This document shows positions 32,818 to 43,648 of a DNA stretch of 64,000 nt, in pieces. The position numbers were made by a program, and so were the translations under genes. Source of the stretch: Neostapfia colusana (lineage: Eukaryota > Streptophyta > Magnoliopsida > Poales > Poaceae); the NCBI GenBank assembly GCA_030760725.1, contig JASWHV010000004.1, forward strand, positions 53,535,136 to 53,599,135. The letters are read 5' to 3'. Numbering within the stretch: the first letter of the stretch is position 1; each line of letters starts with the position of its first letter. The notes beneath the pieces were generated by a model. The model saw only the letters and a program-made list of their open reading frames with translations. It was not told where the DNA came from and searched no databases.

Positions 32818-35800
32818 TGTAACACCCTCAAATTCAGATTCATGAATTGCATATAGAAAAACATTATAAAATAAATAGAAATGGGAAAGTATCATAAAAA
32901 TGGGAGAAAGATAGCTTAAAAGAGCCAATTCCAGTTCACCGAGGAGCACCGTCGACAGTTCCCATGGCCTGCTGGCCACGTGGCGTCTTCGGAGCTCATC
33001 CCTGCGGAGGGGATGAGATCCGGCAATGCTGGCCATGTGGCAGGCTTGGAGCTCGCCTCTGAGGAAGGGGCAAGGTCCGGCCCCGCTGCACACGTGTTGC
33101 GTTCGGAGCTAGTCTCTGCGGAGAAGCGAGGCTCAGCCCCGCGGGACACGTGTTGGCTTTGAAGCTAGTCTCTACAGAGACGCGAGGCTCAGCCCCGCAG
33201 GACACGTGGCCCTTTCGGAGCTCACCCCTGCGGAAGGGATGAGGTCCGACCTTGCCAGACACGTGTCACTTTCGGAGCCCGCGTCCGAGGGATCCGACAC
33301 CGCGGGACACGTGTCACCCTCGGAGCTCGCCTCCGAGAGGTCCGACACTGTTGGACACGTGTCACCCTCGGAGCTCGCCTCCGAGAAGTCCGACACTACG
33401 GGACACGTGTCATCCTCGGAGCACACCTCCGAAGGAAAGGGAGGTCGGACACTACGGGACACATGTCGACCTCGGAGCTCGTCTCTGAGGAGAAAGGAGG
33501 TCCGGCGCTAATGGACACGTGGCACTCTCGAAGCTCGCCTCTGAGGAGAGGGGAGGTCCGGCACTGACATGTGGCGGACACGGAGCTCGGCTATGAGGAG
33601 AGGGGAGGTCCCACCCACCAGACACGTGGCACACGCGGAGCTCGCCTCTGAGGGAGAGGGAGGTCCCGCCCGCCAGACACATGGCGCACCCGGAGCCCGC
33701 CCCTGAGGAAAAGGGAGGTCCGGCCCCCGCTGGACATGTGGAGCCTCTGGAGCTCATCCCTGTGGAAGGACGAGATCCTTAAGTGGTTTTTCCCCTGTGT
33801 GCGCGGGAATACCCGGTACGGAGGAAACCAACACGATTTCCACGTTGCTACAGCACCAAATCAATTGGAGATGAGTTGTTAAGATCCAAAACAAATTTAA
33901 TAGGACTCTTATTTGAATTCCAATCAGAGTAGGACTCTTCTTTATCCTTTTATAAATAGAACCCGAAAACCCCCTTGGCTGTAACACCTTTTCCCAAGTC
34001 GACAAATTATAGGCCCTAGCCCCAACTCGCCGAGTTAAACCCCCTTCGTCGGAGTTTACCACCGGAGAGACCGCCGACGAGCCCTGTCACGATCTGTCCT
34101 GCTGCCATTGCTAGGAGGAAGGCTGAGGTAGGTCTTCGTTACCACCTTATGACATCATCGCGGTTTCTACGCATGTGTTTCTTCGAATAGAAGCTTTTTC
34201 GTGTGGACAGATCACTTGTTGATCGGTTTTTGACGGTGGAATTGATCTTGATCTTGAGTCAAGATCATCACCACGTCCTCACTTGATCCCTACATCCTTG
34301 TTCACCTTAAAACCCCATGCAAGCCATTAAAACATGCAAGAAAACGTACAAACTGGTTTAATATAACAGCATCATAAGATTTGCACCATTGCATCTTGAG
34401 TAAGAGTTGTGCATGATGATTGATTGCTGTAAATCTTGTATGTGCGTGATCGTGAGTAGAAGTACAAACTCAGAGAGCCATCTACGAAGAACTACAGCAC
34501 CAAAACTTCGAGACACGTGAGCAACAAAAGCCACAGGAGCAAGGCAAGTGTCCCTTGACCATATTGATCCCATGTTTTGGAAACTGTTTTGTTTGCGAAA
34601 ACATGCATGTTTGAGTCAACTTGATGGGAAACCCTTTTATAGGAGTTTACTAGTTTTGTTAACCATCCTTGTCACCGGGAAGGTTGATGAGTCGGGTATG
34701 GTCGTTTTTTTCCTTTTTGCTTTGCTTAAGCTATGGCATACGGGAAGGCGAAGTAGAACATGTCAAAATACTGCACTCATATGAATAATGATAATGAGAA
34801 CTTGATGATGATAATGAGCATAGAATCGGGGGAGATCTAGGCAAGCTTGGTTCATGGATGTGATAGAATGAGATGGTGGTTTACTTGCCGTAGATCTAAG
34901 GACCGGTTCATGCCAGCACATGCCAGGAAAACTGTGCCACCACAAGGCAAAATATGGGTGCGGCTTAGCTGACTAATTAGGTAAGTTGCTATATTGTTAT
35001 GGACCGTGGAAGGCGAGGGGAATGAGAGTCGAGAGAGGACTGCCCTGGGAACTGCATGGCACAAGAGGGGGCCCGTAGGTGGGAGAATTGTGATTCGAGC
35101 CTGCTGGTGAGACCTTAGTGAGTCCATACATCTAGTAGCCCCTTTGCAAAGCTATTTTGTGATCTCTTGGCCATACACCGACGGTTGTGTACTGGTATAA
35201 TGGAGGTTCTGCAGTCGCCGACGGGTGACGAAATCAAAAACTTGTGGGTAAAGTGGTGCCACCTCTTAAGAGTGTAAAACTATCATGATAGCCTTGCTTA
35301 CGGTCACAAGCGCCTGGCCAACTCACATGATTAGATTGGATGGTTATCGGGATGGTTATTGGTATGGTTATGGTATGGTCTTGGGATTGGTTTCGGGACT
35401 GTTGAGTCTTGGCAATGAGTTTGGTTTTGGTTATATGAACATGAGATGGTTATGAGCATGAGATAAACTTGAGAAAGATCAATGGCTGGTTGAGACTTGA
35501 GAAAAGGTGACTTATGATGAAAGAATATTGAGGCTTGATAAATATGATGGAGGTATATTGCTGTTTTATTTTGATATATGTTGGGATTAAATTCACTTAA
35601 AGATAGTTGCTGTTTTTATCATGTTTGTGAAACAAAATTTGCTTTTCTTCAATGAGCCAATTTTGTTCCTTCCTTGTTGTAAGCTACATGTCACTTTTCC
35701 CGCACTTGCTGAGTACGACATCTACTCACCCTTGCATTATCATACAAACATCAGCAACAGGACAAGAGTACTTCAAAGATCATGTGGAGTACTAGGCGTG

Positions 35801-36071
35801 CGAACTACCGTCAACTTGCCTGTGGAGTTGGAGATGAAGCCGCTGCTGTTTAGTTGCTTCCGCTATCGTTTAGAGACTTCCACTGCTAGAATAAGTTAGA
35901 GACTTCCGCTGCAAGAATAAGTTATTGATTTATGTAATAAAGTACTTAAACCCTGTTATTTGTGGTTATATTCTGAATTCAGTTTGTGGATTACATGTGT
36001 ATGTGTGATAAACATCCTGGGCACACATATGCATTAGCTGGGTTCCGTGTTTTATGGGACCGGGCGTCACA
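32818..36071 (+). repeat. B 3' LTR
   Basis: 3254 bp with canonical TG start. It is colinear with the 5' LTR but has three rather than four exact 48-bp units (33306, 33354, 33402). TATA at 33951-33957. Confidence 0.94.
34460..35795 (+). other. Candidate spliced small ORF in B 3' LTR (exons 34460-34543 and 35755-35795)
   Basis: This is the uninterrupted version of the B blocks. The 84-nt first block has no stop and carries the YEEL motif, with the intact donor AAG|GCAAGTG. The 41-nt second block carries DHVEY and TAG. Lengths and phase equal those of the 5' LTR and of A. Confidence 0.5.
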
Positions 36072-36076
36072 AAGCA

Positions 36077-36535
36077 TGTCATGTCAATGATCTTGCCAAG
36101 GTTAGATCCAACAAGAAAAGGGGGATTGCTCTCAAAGAATTATCCAAAGCCAAGAACAAAGAAGTATAAATCTCAAATGATGATGAGGAAAGTGAATAAG
36201 AGAGCACCGATATGGATGATGAGGAGTTGTCCTTCTTCATCAAGAAATTTAGAAGGATGATGAAGAGAAGAATAGGACCAAGCTATGAGAGCAGAAGCAA
36301 TGATAAAGGCAAGTCAAGAAGCAAGAAAGCTTGCTACAACTGCGGCGAGTATGGGCATTACATTATTAATTGCTTATATGAAAGGGAAGACGACATGAAG
36401 AGGAGGAATAATGATGAAAAGCCACGAGAGAAGAGGATATTCAAGAAGAAGAAGACACATGGGCACGCTCATGTTGGCAAAGAATGGGACTCCAATGATG
36501 AGTCCTCCTCCGATGATGAAGAAGAAGTGACAACC
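36077..36535 (+). pseudogene. C1 gag, second part (zinc knuckle)
   Basis: Continues C1 gag in frame from 24314 with CHVNDLAKVRSNKKRGIALK. After two in-frame stops it reads DDEELSFFIKKFRRMMKRR and the zinc knuckle CYNCGEYGHYIINC at 36332-36373. A Lys-rich region and an acidic Ser/Asp/Glu stretch follow. It is cut at 36535 (CAACC) by C2. The zinc knuckle would bind packaged RNA. The mid-gag position and basic-then-acidic arrangement match SIRE-like copia gag. Confidence 0.85.
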
Positions 36536-38145
36536 TGTGAGACCTATGTGTGCTGAATACATTGGCAATTAGGATAAAAGTTAGCATTAACATTCAAAGT
36601 TTTAAATATTGCCAAAACATTCTTCTGTGGCAAGGTCCGACAAGTTCTTTGTTAGGTCCGCCAAGCGTTGGCAAGGTCCGGAGAGCTCCTGCAAGGTCCG
36701 GAGAGCTTCTGTGAGGTCCGGAGCCTGTTTTTAGGGAGCTCCCGTGAAGTTCAACTCGTAGAACTGCAGCGTCTTGTTTTTGCTTTTAACTCGCAATGTT
36801 TCAAACTTGCTTTATGGGAAGGTTTGCTTAGTATTAATTTGCTAAGTTTTTGGTGTGTTTTGGTGGTTATGGCTGTTATCATTTGATATGGTTTGCAACA
36901 TGCTTATGTGACGTGCTCATGTAAGGTGTTGTGGTTTTCGAACTAACGTGAGTCAAGTCGAGGACTTGTGCTCGGAAGAATTGGTTGTTTATTCATGTGC
37001 AGGTGTTGCTTGAGTTCAAGACATGGCTGGTGACGGGATCCTTGGACTAGTCTCAGGGAGGAGATGAGGTTCCAACAACCAAGTTCGGGAGGAGCTGTGG
37101 TTGAGTTGATCGGGAGGTCGCGCAGCATGTTTGGATCAAGGGCAGTGCATATGAAGGTTGCGTGTACGTCGTTGGAAGGTGTTTGCACGTGTGCAAGGAG
37201 TGCATGGACGTGGCAACATTGTTCCAAGGCGTGATGAAGAGAAGTGGACGTAAAGAATTGGTCGGAAAGGTCCAACCGACTAGGTTATGGACTCAGGCTG
37301 CGGCTGAGTCGTGTTTGACTCAAATATGGAAAGTTTTGAGTTGGTTATGATAGGATTTCGTGTGGGTCACGAATTTGAGTTGTTTTAGGAATGTTTGGGA
37401 CGTTCCTAAGGTGTTTGGAAGTCTTAAGATTGCTTCTATCTGCGTATAGAAGAGTCTTGAGCAGTATTGGAAAGTTACAGTTTGAATCCAAGTAGGAGTA
37501 GGAGTCCTAGTTTGAATTGGATTGGCCATAGAGCTGGTTATATAAGCAACGGAGGCCAGAGCTCATGGTGCACGACTTTGGACTGTTCCTCTTGTGTTTC
37601 TATTGAATAAAGTTCATAGTTTCGAGGAGCTTTTGTGCCTTGTTCGTCCGATTTGTTTTTCGTCAAGTCTTTCTCGCCGAGTTTCTGGACAGACCGACGT
37701 TGCTTCGGTGTTTCGTTCATAACTCGAATTTTACAGATCCGATTGACGTGATTCTTTTTGGGTTGTCTTCACAACTCAATTATCTATCATCTTTGAAATT
37801 TTCACGAGCTTAGGATCTGTAGTTTTTTAGATACACGAGTTTCTTTGCAGCGTTGCAGATCTGTTTTATATCGGGTAGAACAGATTGATCTTCGTTTAAT
37901 GTTTTGATCGTATCTCAAGTTTTACTTCGTGTTTTCAAGTGATTCTTGTTGCCTTAGATCCGTGACATGATTCTCTACCTTCTACTTGATTTGTCATGGT
38001 TGAACACGTTTGAAAACACTTGCACACACGGTTTCTTTAACCAATTGATTTTTTGCTGAGGGGTTTTTGTTGTTTCCGCTGCGAAAAGTTTTAATCTACC
38101 ATTCACCCCCCTCTGGTAGTTTTTCACGTGCTCTTCGATACTACA
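36536..38145 (+). repeat. C2 5' LTR
   Basis: 1610 bp. Near the start, repeated AAGGTCCGGAGAGCT-type words occur at 36640-36725. TATATAA is at 37539-37545, followed by AATAAA at 37606-37611 and a T-rich U5 ending TTCGATACTACA. No gene is seen. Confidence 0.94.
37539..37545 (+). promoter_or_regulatory. C2 5' LTR TATA box
   Basis: GGTTATATAAGCAACGG. The 3' LTR copy is at 56500-56506. AATAAA follows 61 bp later (37606-37611), so the R region would be short. Confidence 0.7.
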
Positions 38146-38147
38146 AT

Positions 38148-38160
38148 TGGTATCAGAGCC
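38148..38160 (+). promoter_or_regulatory. C2 primer-binding site (tRNA-iMet)
   Basis: TGGTATCAGAGCC lies 2 nt after the LTR. It is a perfect initiator Met tRNA complement. Confidence 0.93.
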
Positions 38161-38205
38161 AAGGTGCTCTAATATTTGTGATTTGCACGTGTTTTGACTA
38201 ACCAT

Positions 38206-40468
38206 CATGGAGAAGTACTCCGCAAAACCTTGTGTGTTCAATGGCATCGATTTTTAGGTTTGGAAGGCGTGGATGGAGGCCTACATACAGGCGCAAGGCT
38301 TCGCCATATGGGAAAAGGTCTACCGGAACTTCGATGTACCACCCAACGATCAAGTTACGGCTGCGAACATGAGAGATGTTGACAACAACAACAACAAGGC
38401 TCGCAACTTGATCATCCAAGGATTGACTCAAAGCGACTTCGACCGTGTTGCACACCTCCGATCTGCATATGATGTTTGGAAAGCTCTTTGTGACTACCAT
38501 GAAGGATCCAATACGATCAAGGAGGTAAGGCAAGATATGTTCAAGAAAGAATACATGCGTTTTGAGATGCAACCCGGTGAGTCAATTGACGACCTTTTTG
38601 CTCGCTTTAATAAAATTCTCAGCAACTTGCGTAGTGTCAATGTTAACTTTTCAGATGCTGAAAATGCTAGACAATTGTTAGGAGCATTAGATATGTCAAT
38701 TTGGGAGATGAACGTTACATCTATTCGTGAATCTACTGTCATGAGTTCTCTTACTTTAGACGTGCTTTATTCTAAATTAAAAACTCATGAAATTGACATC
38801 ATCTCACGTAAAAACCCCAACAAGTCTATTGCATTTGTTTCGCAACGTGACATGTCTAGTTCTAGTAAATCATCATCTAGTGGTGCACTCTCTTTGTTGT
38901 CCTCTCTAACCCTTGAACAGATTGAAGAGTTTCCAGAGGAGGAGCTTGCACTCATCTCTACTCGGTTCTCAAAAGCATTGCAAAATGTGAGAACTAGAAG
39001 GAGAGGAAGCTCCAGACCTCAACGATGTTTTGAATGTGGTAAGACAGAACATTTTCGTACGGAGTGCCCTAACCTTTCAGGTCCGACTTCACGTGAAGAA
39101 TAGCAAACAAGGCCGAAGAAATCGTTTGCAAAGAATAAGAAGAAGAAAGATTTATCAATGCGCAACATAGTGCATAGTATGATCTCTGCACTTCAAGATT
39201 TCGGCTCAAGTGATGTGGACACCGGTAGTGATGAAGATGAAGAAGCTATGGCAAATATGTGCTACATGGCGAGCAAGTCAAGTTCAAGCTCCGAGGAGGC
39301 AGAACACAACAGCGACGATGAAGAGGTATGTCCCACTTGCGAAGAAATGTGTGATGCTATTTCTCGTGTCACTGTTATATTAAAGAAAAAGGATAAAAAA
39401 CTTAGGAACAATGCTGTTAAAATTGAATCACTAGAATCTGAAATTAATCGTTTAAAAACATTGATTCCTAGTGATGATTCTTGTTCCTCATGTGATTTAA
39501 TTTATGAACAATTATCCTCTTTATGAAGTGCACACTCATCTACACTTGATAAGCTTGAACTTGAAATTGAAAAGAACAAAGAGCTTGCTGCACTTAATGA
39601 TAAAATTTTGAAAGATGCTTGTTGTTCTACAATTGATTTGCATTGTTCTTCATGTGATGATCTGAATAAGAAACTAAATGATACTATGAATGAGATTTCT
39701 ATTTTGAACAATGCTTTACGTGTGCATGAAGTTAAATATTGTTCAAATTGCAAACTAAAAGGAAAAACTTCATGTGAAAACTGCTTTGATCTGTCCAATA
39801 AACTTGATGACATGCATAGGACACTAGATCGGTTTTCTAATGCAAATAAGAACCTAAACTTGCTGCTGAATTCTTCCAAGTCTTGTAATGATAAAACTGG
39901 TTTAGGTTTTAATTCTCATGCTCATGCTAAGGCACACCCACCTAAAGTTGTAAAGTCATTAGGAAGCGGTTTGATTCAAACAGCTCCTAGACAAAAAGAG
40001 GTAATTTTCAAATCTGCAGGAGTACTGTCCCATTCGGGTTCTAATAAACGTGTTGCTTGCTCATCTAGACATGATAATAAGGTTATTTTTCATTTTACCT
40101 ACTGTGGTAGAGATGGTAATGTCATGGATTTTTGTTATAGACTAGCTAAACACGATAAGAAACAAAGAATACTTGCTAGATCACATAACAACCAAGCAAA
40201 ATCTGCTAGACCGAATGTTCGGAGCTTGCAACCTGCTGTAATGAGTCAAAAACTTGCTCCCGGACCTACTGTTTTTTGTGCTACATATAACACATCTTCT
40301 AAGTCAGTAGCTGGGAACAAAAAATTTCGATATTTGGCTCATAAACCTGCTGTACCTTCTCAGCTTTCGCGTGTTATTCCTGCTGGACGTCGTGTGACTC
40401 AGTACTGGATTTCTAAAAGTCTTTTAACTAACCCCAGTATTGAGTCATCGACGTATTGTGCTTCTGTG
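38206..40468 (+). pseudogene. C2 gag with long Cys/coiled-coil tail (broken)
   Basis: The ATG at 38206 (MEKYSAKPCVFNGIDF) is followed by a TAG at about 38254. The frame then runs on through WMEAYIQAQGFAIWEKVY and the gag core VRQDMFKKEYMRFEMQPGE. The zinc knuckle CFECGKTEHFRTEC is at 39026-39067. After TAG at 39101 a long tail continues with an acidic Ser-rich part. Repeated C-S-x-C motifs follow (near 39331, 39482, 39647 and 39740), embedded in predicted coiled coil. Stops at 39524-39526 and 40469-40471 break the tail. The extended gag is typical of SIRE-lineage copia. The role of the Cys pairs is unknown. Confidence 0.85.
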
Positions 40469-42334
40469 TAGGTTTCACGTTTGAGGAAGGAGAACATTTG
40501 GATTGTGGATTCAGGTTGCTCACGCCACATGACCGGTAACAAAGAATGGTTCTCCTCTCTCTCTTTTGTGTCATGTGTAGAAAATGTTACTTTCGCCGAT
40601 AACTCTTCTACTCCCATAATTATTAAAGGTTCGGTTAGAGTAAACAATCTCTACACTTTGAAAGATGTGGCACTTGTTAAAAATTTGTAATACAACTTGC
40701 TTTCGGTTTCACAATTGCTAGATGAAAATCTAGAGGTTAGCTTTGCTAAAAATTGCTGCAAGGTTGTAGATTCAAAAGGTGAGCTTTTGTTTAACATGTC
40801 TAGGTTTGGAAGAGTTTTTAAAGATGATTTTGATTTGTCAACTTCTAAGCATCGGTGTCTAGTTGCTAATGATACATGGATCTATATTTTTGGCATTGTA
40901 GACTTGGTCACATAGGCTTTGATCATCTCACTCGTGTTAGTGCTCTCGATTGCATACGTGGGCTTCCGAAGCTTAAAAAGGACAATGATATTGTGTGCTC
41001 TTCTTGTAGACATGCTAAGTTTGTTGCAGGTTCACATGCTCCTCTCACAATGACCATGACAGCTGAACCGGGACAACTTTTACATCTTGACACAGTAGGT
41101 CCGGCACGTGTTCAATCCTTCGGAGGTAAATGGTATGTGCTTGTGATTGTTGATGATTATTCCAGATATTCTTGGTTTATTTTATGGCATCTAAGAATGA
41201 AGCTTTTAGTCATTTTAGAACTTTATTTCTTAGATTATCTATTGATCATCCAGGATCATTAAAAGCAATTAGAAGTGATAACGGAACTGAATTTAAAAAC
41301 CAATCCTTTGATCACTTTTGTGCTGAAAATGGAATAGATCATCAATACTCTTCACCCTATGTACCACAACAAAATGGTGTCGTAGAAAGAAAGAACAGGA
41401 CCTTAGTTGAGATGGCTAGGACTATGCTTGATGAATATCAAACTCCTAGGAAATTTTGGGCTGATGCAATTGCAACCGCTTGTTATGTCTCAAATCGTGT
41501 TTTCTTGCGTGCTAAGCTTGGAAAAACCCCATATGAGCTCCGGTTTGGACATAGGCCTAGTGTTACACACTTTAGGGTTTTTGGTTGCAAATGCTTTGTT
41601 AAGAAACATGGTAATCTTGATAAATTTGAAGCTAGATCTTTTGATGGCATGTTTCTTGGTTATCCATCTCATACTAGAGGCTACCGTGTGCTTTTACTTG
41701 ACACTAACAAAATTATGGAGACTTGTGAGGTTTCTTTTGATGAAGCTAGCCCAAGTACTAGCTCCGATATTGCAGGTCCGGATCCATACCCGCAGGGGGA
41801 GAGTATTTTTATTGAAGAAGATGAAGAAGTGGTGCTGCTTTCCAAAAACTCGTAAGTAAATAACGATCAAGCTGCTGATTTTGCACCACAACCAGCACCA
41901 ACAGTCACTACTGCTGGTTCGGACCTTCCTCAATCAACAAGCTCTCCTAATCAAAGGTCCGAACATGAAGAAGAAGGTGCTTGTGAAGTGTCTACTCCCC
42001 TCCGAGTACTCAAAAGTCATCCTCCACAACAAATCATTGGAATCTTGCATGAACGAGTCACTCGGTCCAGGTTTTGCGATCCAAACTCTCATGCTCATTC
42101 TGCTTTTGTTTGAACCCAAGGATATATCACACGCACTCACTAATGAATCTTGGATTAATGCCATGCAAGAAGAGTTAGAAAATTTTGAAAGAAATAATGT
42201 TTGGATACTTGTACCTCCACCTCAAGGTCACACATTAATTGGAACTAAATGGGTATTTAAAAATAAGCAAAGTGAGGATGGGGTTGTGGTTAGGAATAAA
42301 GCTAGGTTGGTTGCTCAAGATTTCACTCAAATTG
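40469..42334 (+). pseudogene. C2 protease, integrase and start of RT (broken, cut by D)
   Basis: Protease shows WIVDSGCSRHMTG near 40498. The GAG-pre-integrase region with LLSVSQLLDENLEV follows a TAA at 40688-40690. The integrase zinc domain (WHCRLGHIGFDHL through CSSCRHAK) lies in another frame from about 40890. The DDE core has LDTVGPARVQSFGGKWY, SDNGTEFKNQSFDHF, PQQNGVVERKNRTL. A frameshift near 41180 and a TAA at 41853 follow. The RT N-terminus (SWINAMQEELENFERNNVW, GTKWVFKNKQ, KARLVAQDFTQI) ends at 42334, exactly where D is inserted. RT resumes at 53207. Confidence 0.9.
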
Positions 42335-42474
42335 TGTGACACCCTCATCTCGGGTGTCAGCATATGATCATGTGTTATGAAGAAGAAAACATTTTAAGAA
42401 AAGGAGGAACAATGACAAAGGATAGCCAACAAAGCTTTCAGAGAGCACCGAAGGCAACTTCCGCGGCCAGCAGG

Positions 42475-42990
42475 CCACGTGGCGTGTTCGGAGCTCGCCC
42501 CTGCAAGGTGAATAGAGGTTGGCCTCTAAACTGGCTACGTGGAAGGCTCGGGGGACACATCCGCAATTGGAAAAGGGTTCGACCCTGCGGGACACGTGTT
42601 GCCCACGGAGCTAGCCTCTGCGGAAGAAGCAAAGGCATTTCCGGAGGACACGTGTCATCCCCGGAGCTAGTCCTCGCGGAAATAAGAGAGCCAGTCGCGG
42701 GGGATACGTGTCAATCTCGGAGCTCATCTCAGAGAAGTCTGGATCTATCGAACACGTGTCGCCACCGGAGCTTATCACCAGAAGGTCCGTTGCAGCTAAA
42801 CACGTGTCGACCTCCGGGCATGTCCCTGAGGAAAGGAGAGCGGAAAAACCGGCACCCACACGTGGCGTGCGCGGAGCTCGTCTCCGAAGAAGAGGGAGGT
42901 CTCACTCGTGACACGCGGCACAACCGGAGCTCGTCCCTGCGGGAGAAGAGATACCAGGCTCGGCAGGACACGTGGAGCTTCCGGAGCTCA
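42475..42990 (+). repeat. G-box tandem array in D 5' LTR U3
   Basis: About ten (A)CACGTGT or CACGTGG words at 45-65 bp spacing, with CGGAGCTC-like partners. The 3' LTR array is 50415-50935. It ends about 175 bp before the TATA box. Confidence 0.78.
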
Positions 42991-43164
42991 TCACCACGGA
43001 GGTAATGAGCCTGGAGCGGTTCTTACGCGTAAAGATTTCGATACGCAATGGAAACCGATCTAAACTCCACAATGTTACCGAAGATAAGACGTCAGGATCT
43101 AACAAGAATCTGAGTAAGACTCTTATTCGGGATCCAATCAGATTAGGACTCTTCTCTTCCTGAT

Positions 43165-43171
43165 TATAAAT
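43165..43171 (+). promoter_or_regulatory. D 5' LTR TATA box
   Basis: GATTATAAATAGAACCC. The identical 3' LTR copy is at 51105-51111. Confidence 0.72.
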
Positions 43172-43648
43172 AGAACCCAAAACCTCTGGCCAAAACCACG
43201 AACTTCTCTTTCAACTCCTGAGCCGACGACTTAGAGCCCTAGCCCTAACTCGCCGAGCAAGACATCGCCGAAGCACAACAAGGGAGATCATCGGAGGAGA
43301 ACCAAGCAGTCTGAGGAGGACCTCGAAGACAAGAAGAGAGCGAGGTAGGACTTCAATACCACCTTACGACATCATGGTGTTCATCTCTTGCATCTGTTCT
43401 TCGATTCCTTTCGAACAGAAGCCTTTCCGTGGGCAGAACGCTCGATGATCAGTTTGATCTAAAGACAATATCATCGCCACGATCATCTTTGATCTGAACA
43501 CCTCTGTCCATGCAAGCCATGCAATAACACGTACAGATCAATCTGATAAAACTAATCATAGGATAGCATGCATGTGTATCATCGCATCTAGTTTAAGGTT
43601 TATGATATTGATTGCTGTGAATCTTGTATGCGCGTAAATCCTACATAG

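Larger units (their letters stand above)
24315..36071 (+). mobile_element. B: Tekay-like Ty3/gypsy chromovirus inserted in C1 gag, defective
   Basis: The LTRs (24315-27616, 32818-36071) are flanked by AAGCA at 24310-24314 and 36072-36076. The order is the same as in A and D: PBS, gag, protease, RT, RNase H, integrase/chromodomain and PPT. The LTR ends read TGTAACACC and GGGCGTCACA. The first dinucleotide of the 5' LTR has become TA. The LTRs differ in length by 48 bp, which equals one unit of the internal G-box array. Coding is more decayed than in D, with at least five stops and several frameshifts. B is a different subfamily from A and D in the LTR but very close in pol. Confidence 0.95.

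Noticed and set aside
38148..38160. tRNA gene fragment
   Set aside because: TGGTATCAGAGCC is the complement of the tRNA-iMet 3' end placed just after an LTR, so it is a primer-binding site. The same applies at 45327, 8364, 27620 and 62432.
42364..43005. 213-codon ORF in the D LTR, also at 50304-50945
   Set aside because: It lies in U3 upstream of the TATA box and consists of the G-box array. Its presence in both LTRs reflects LTR identity, not a gene.
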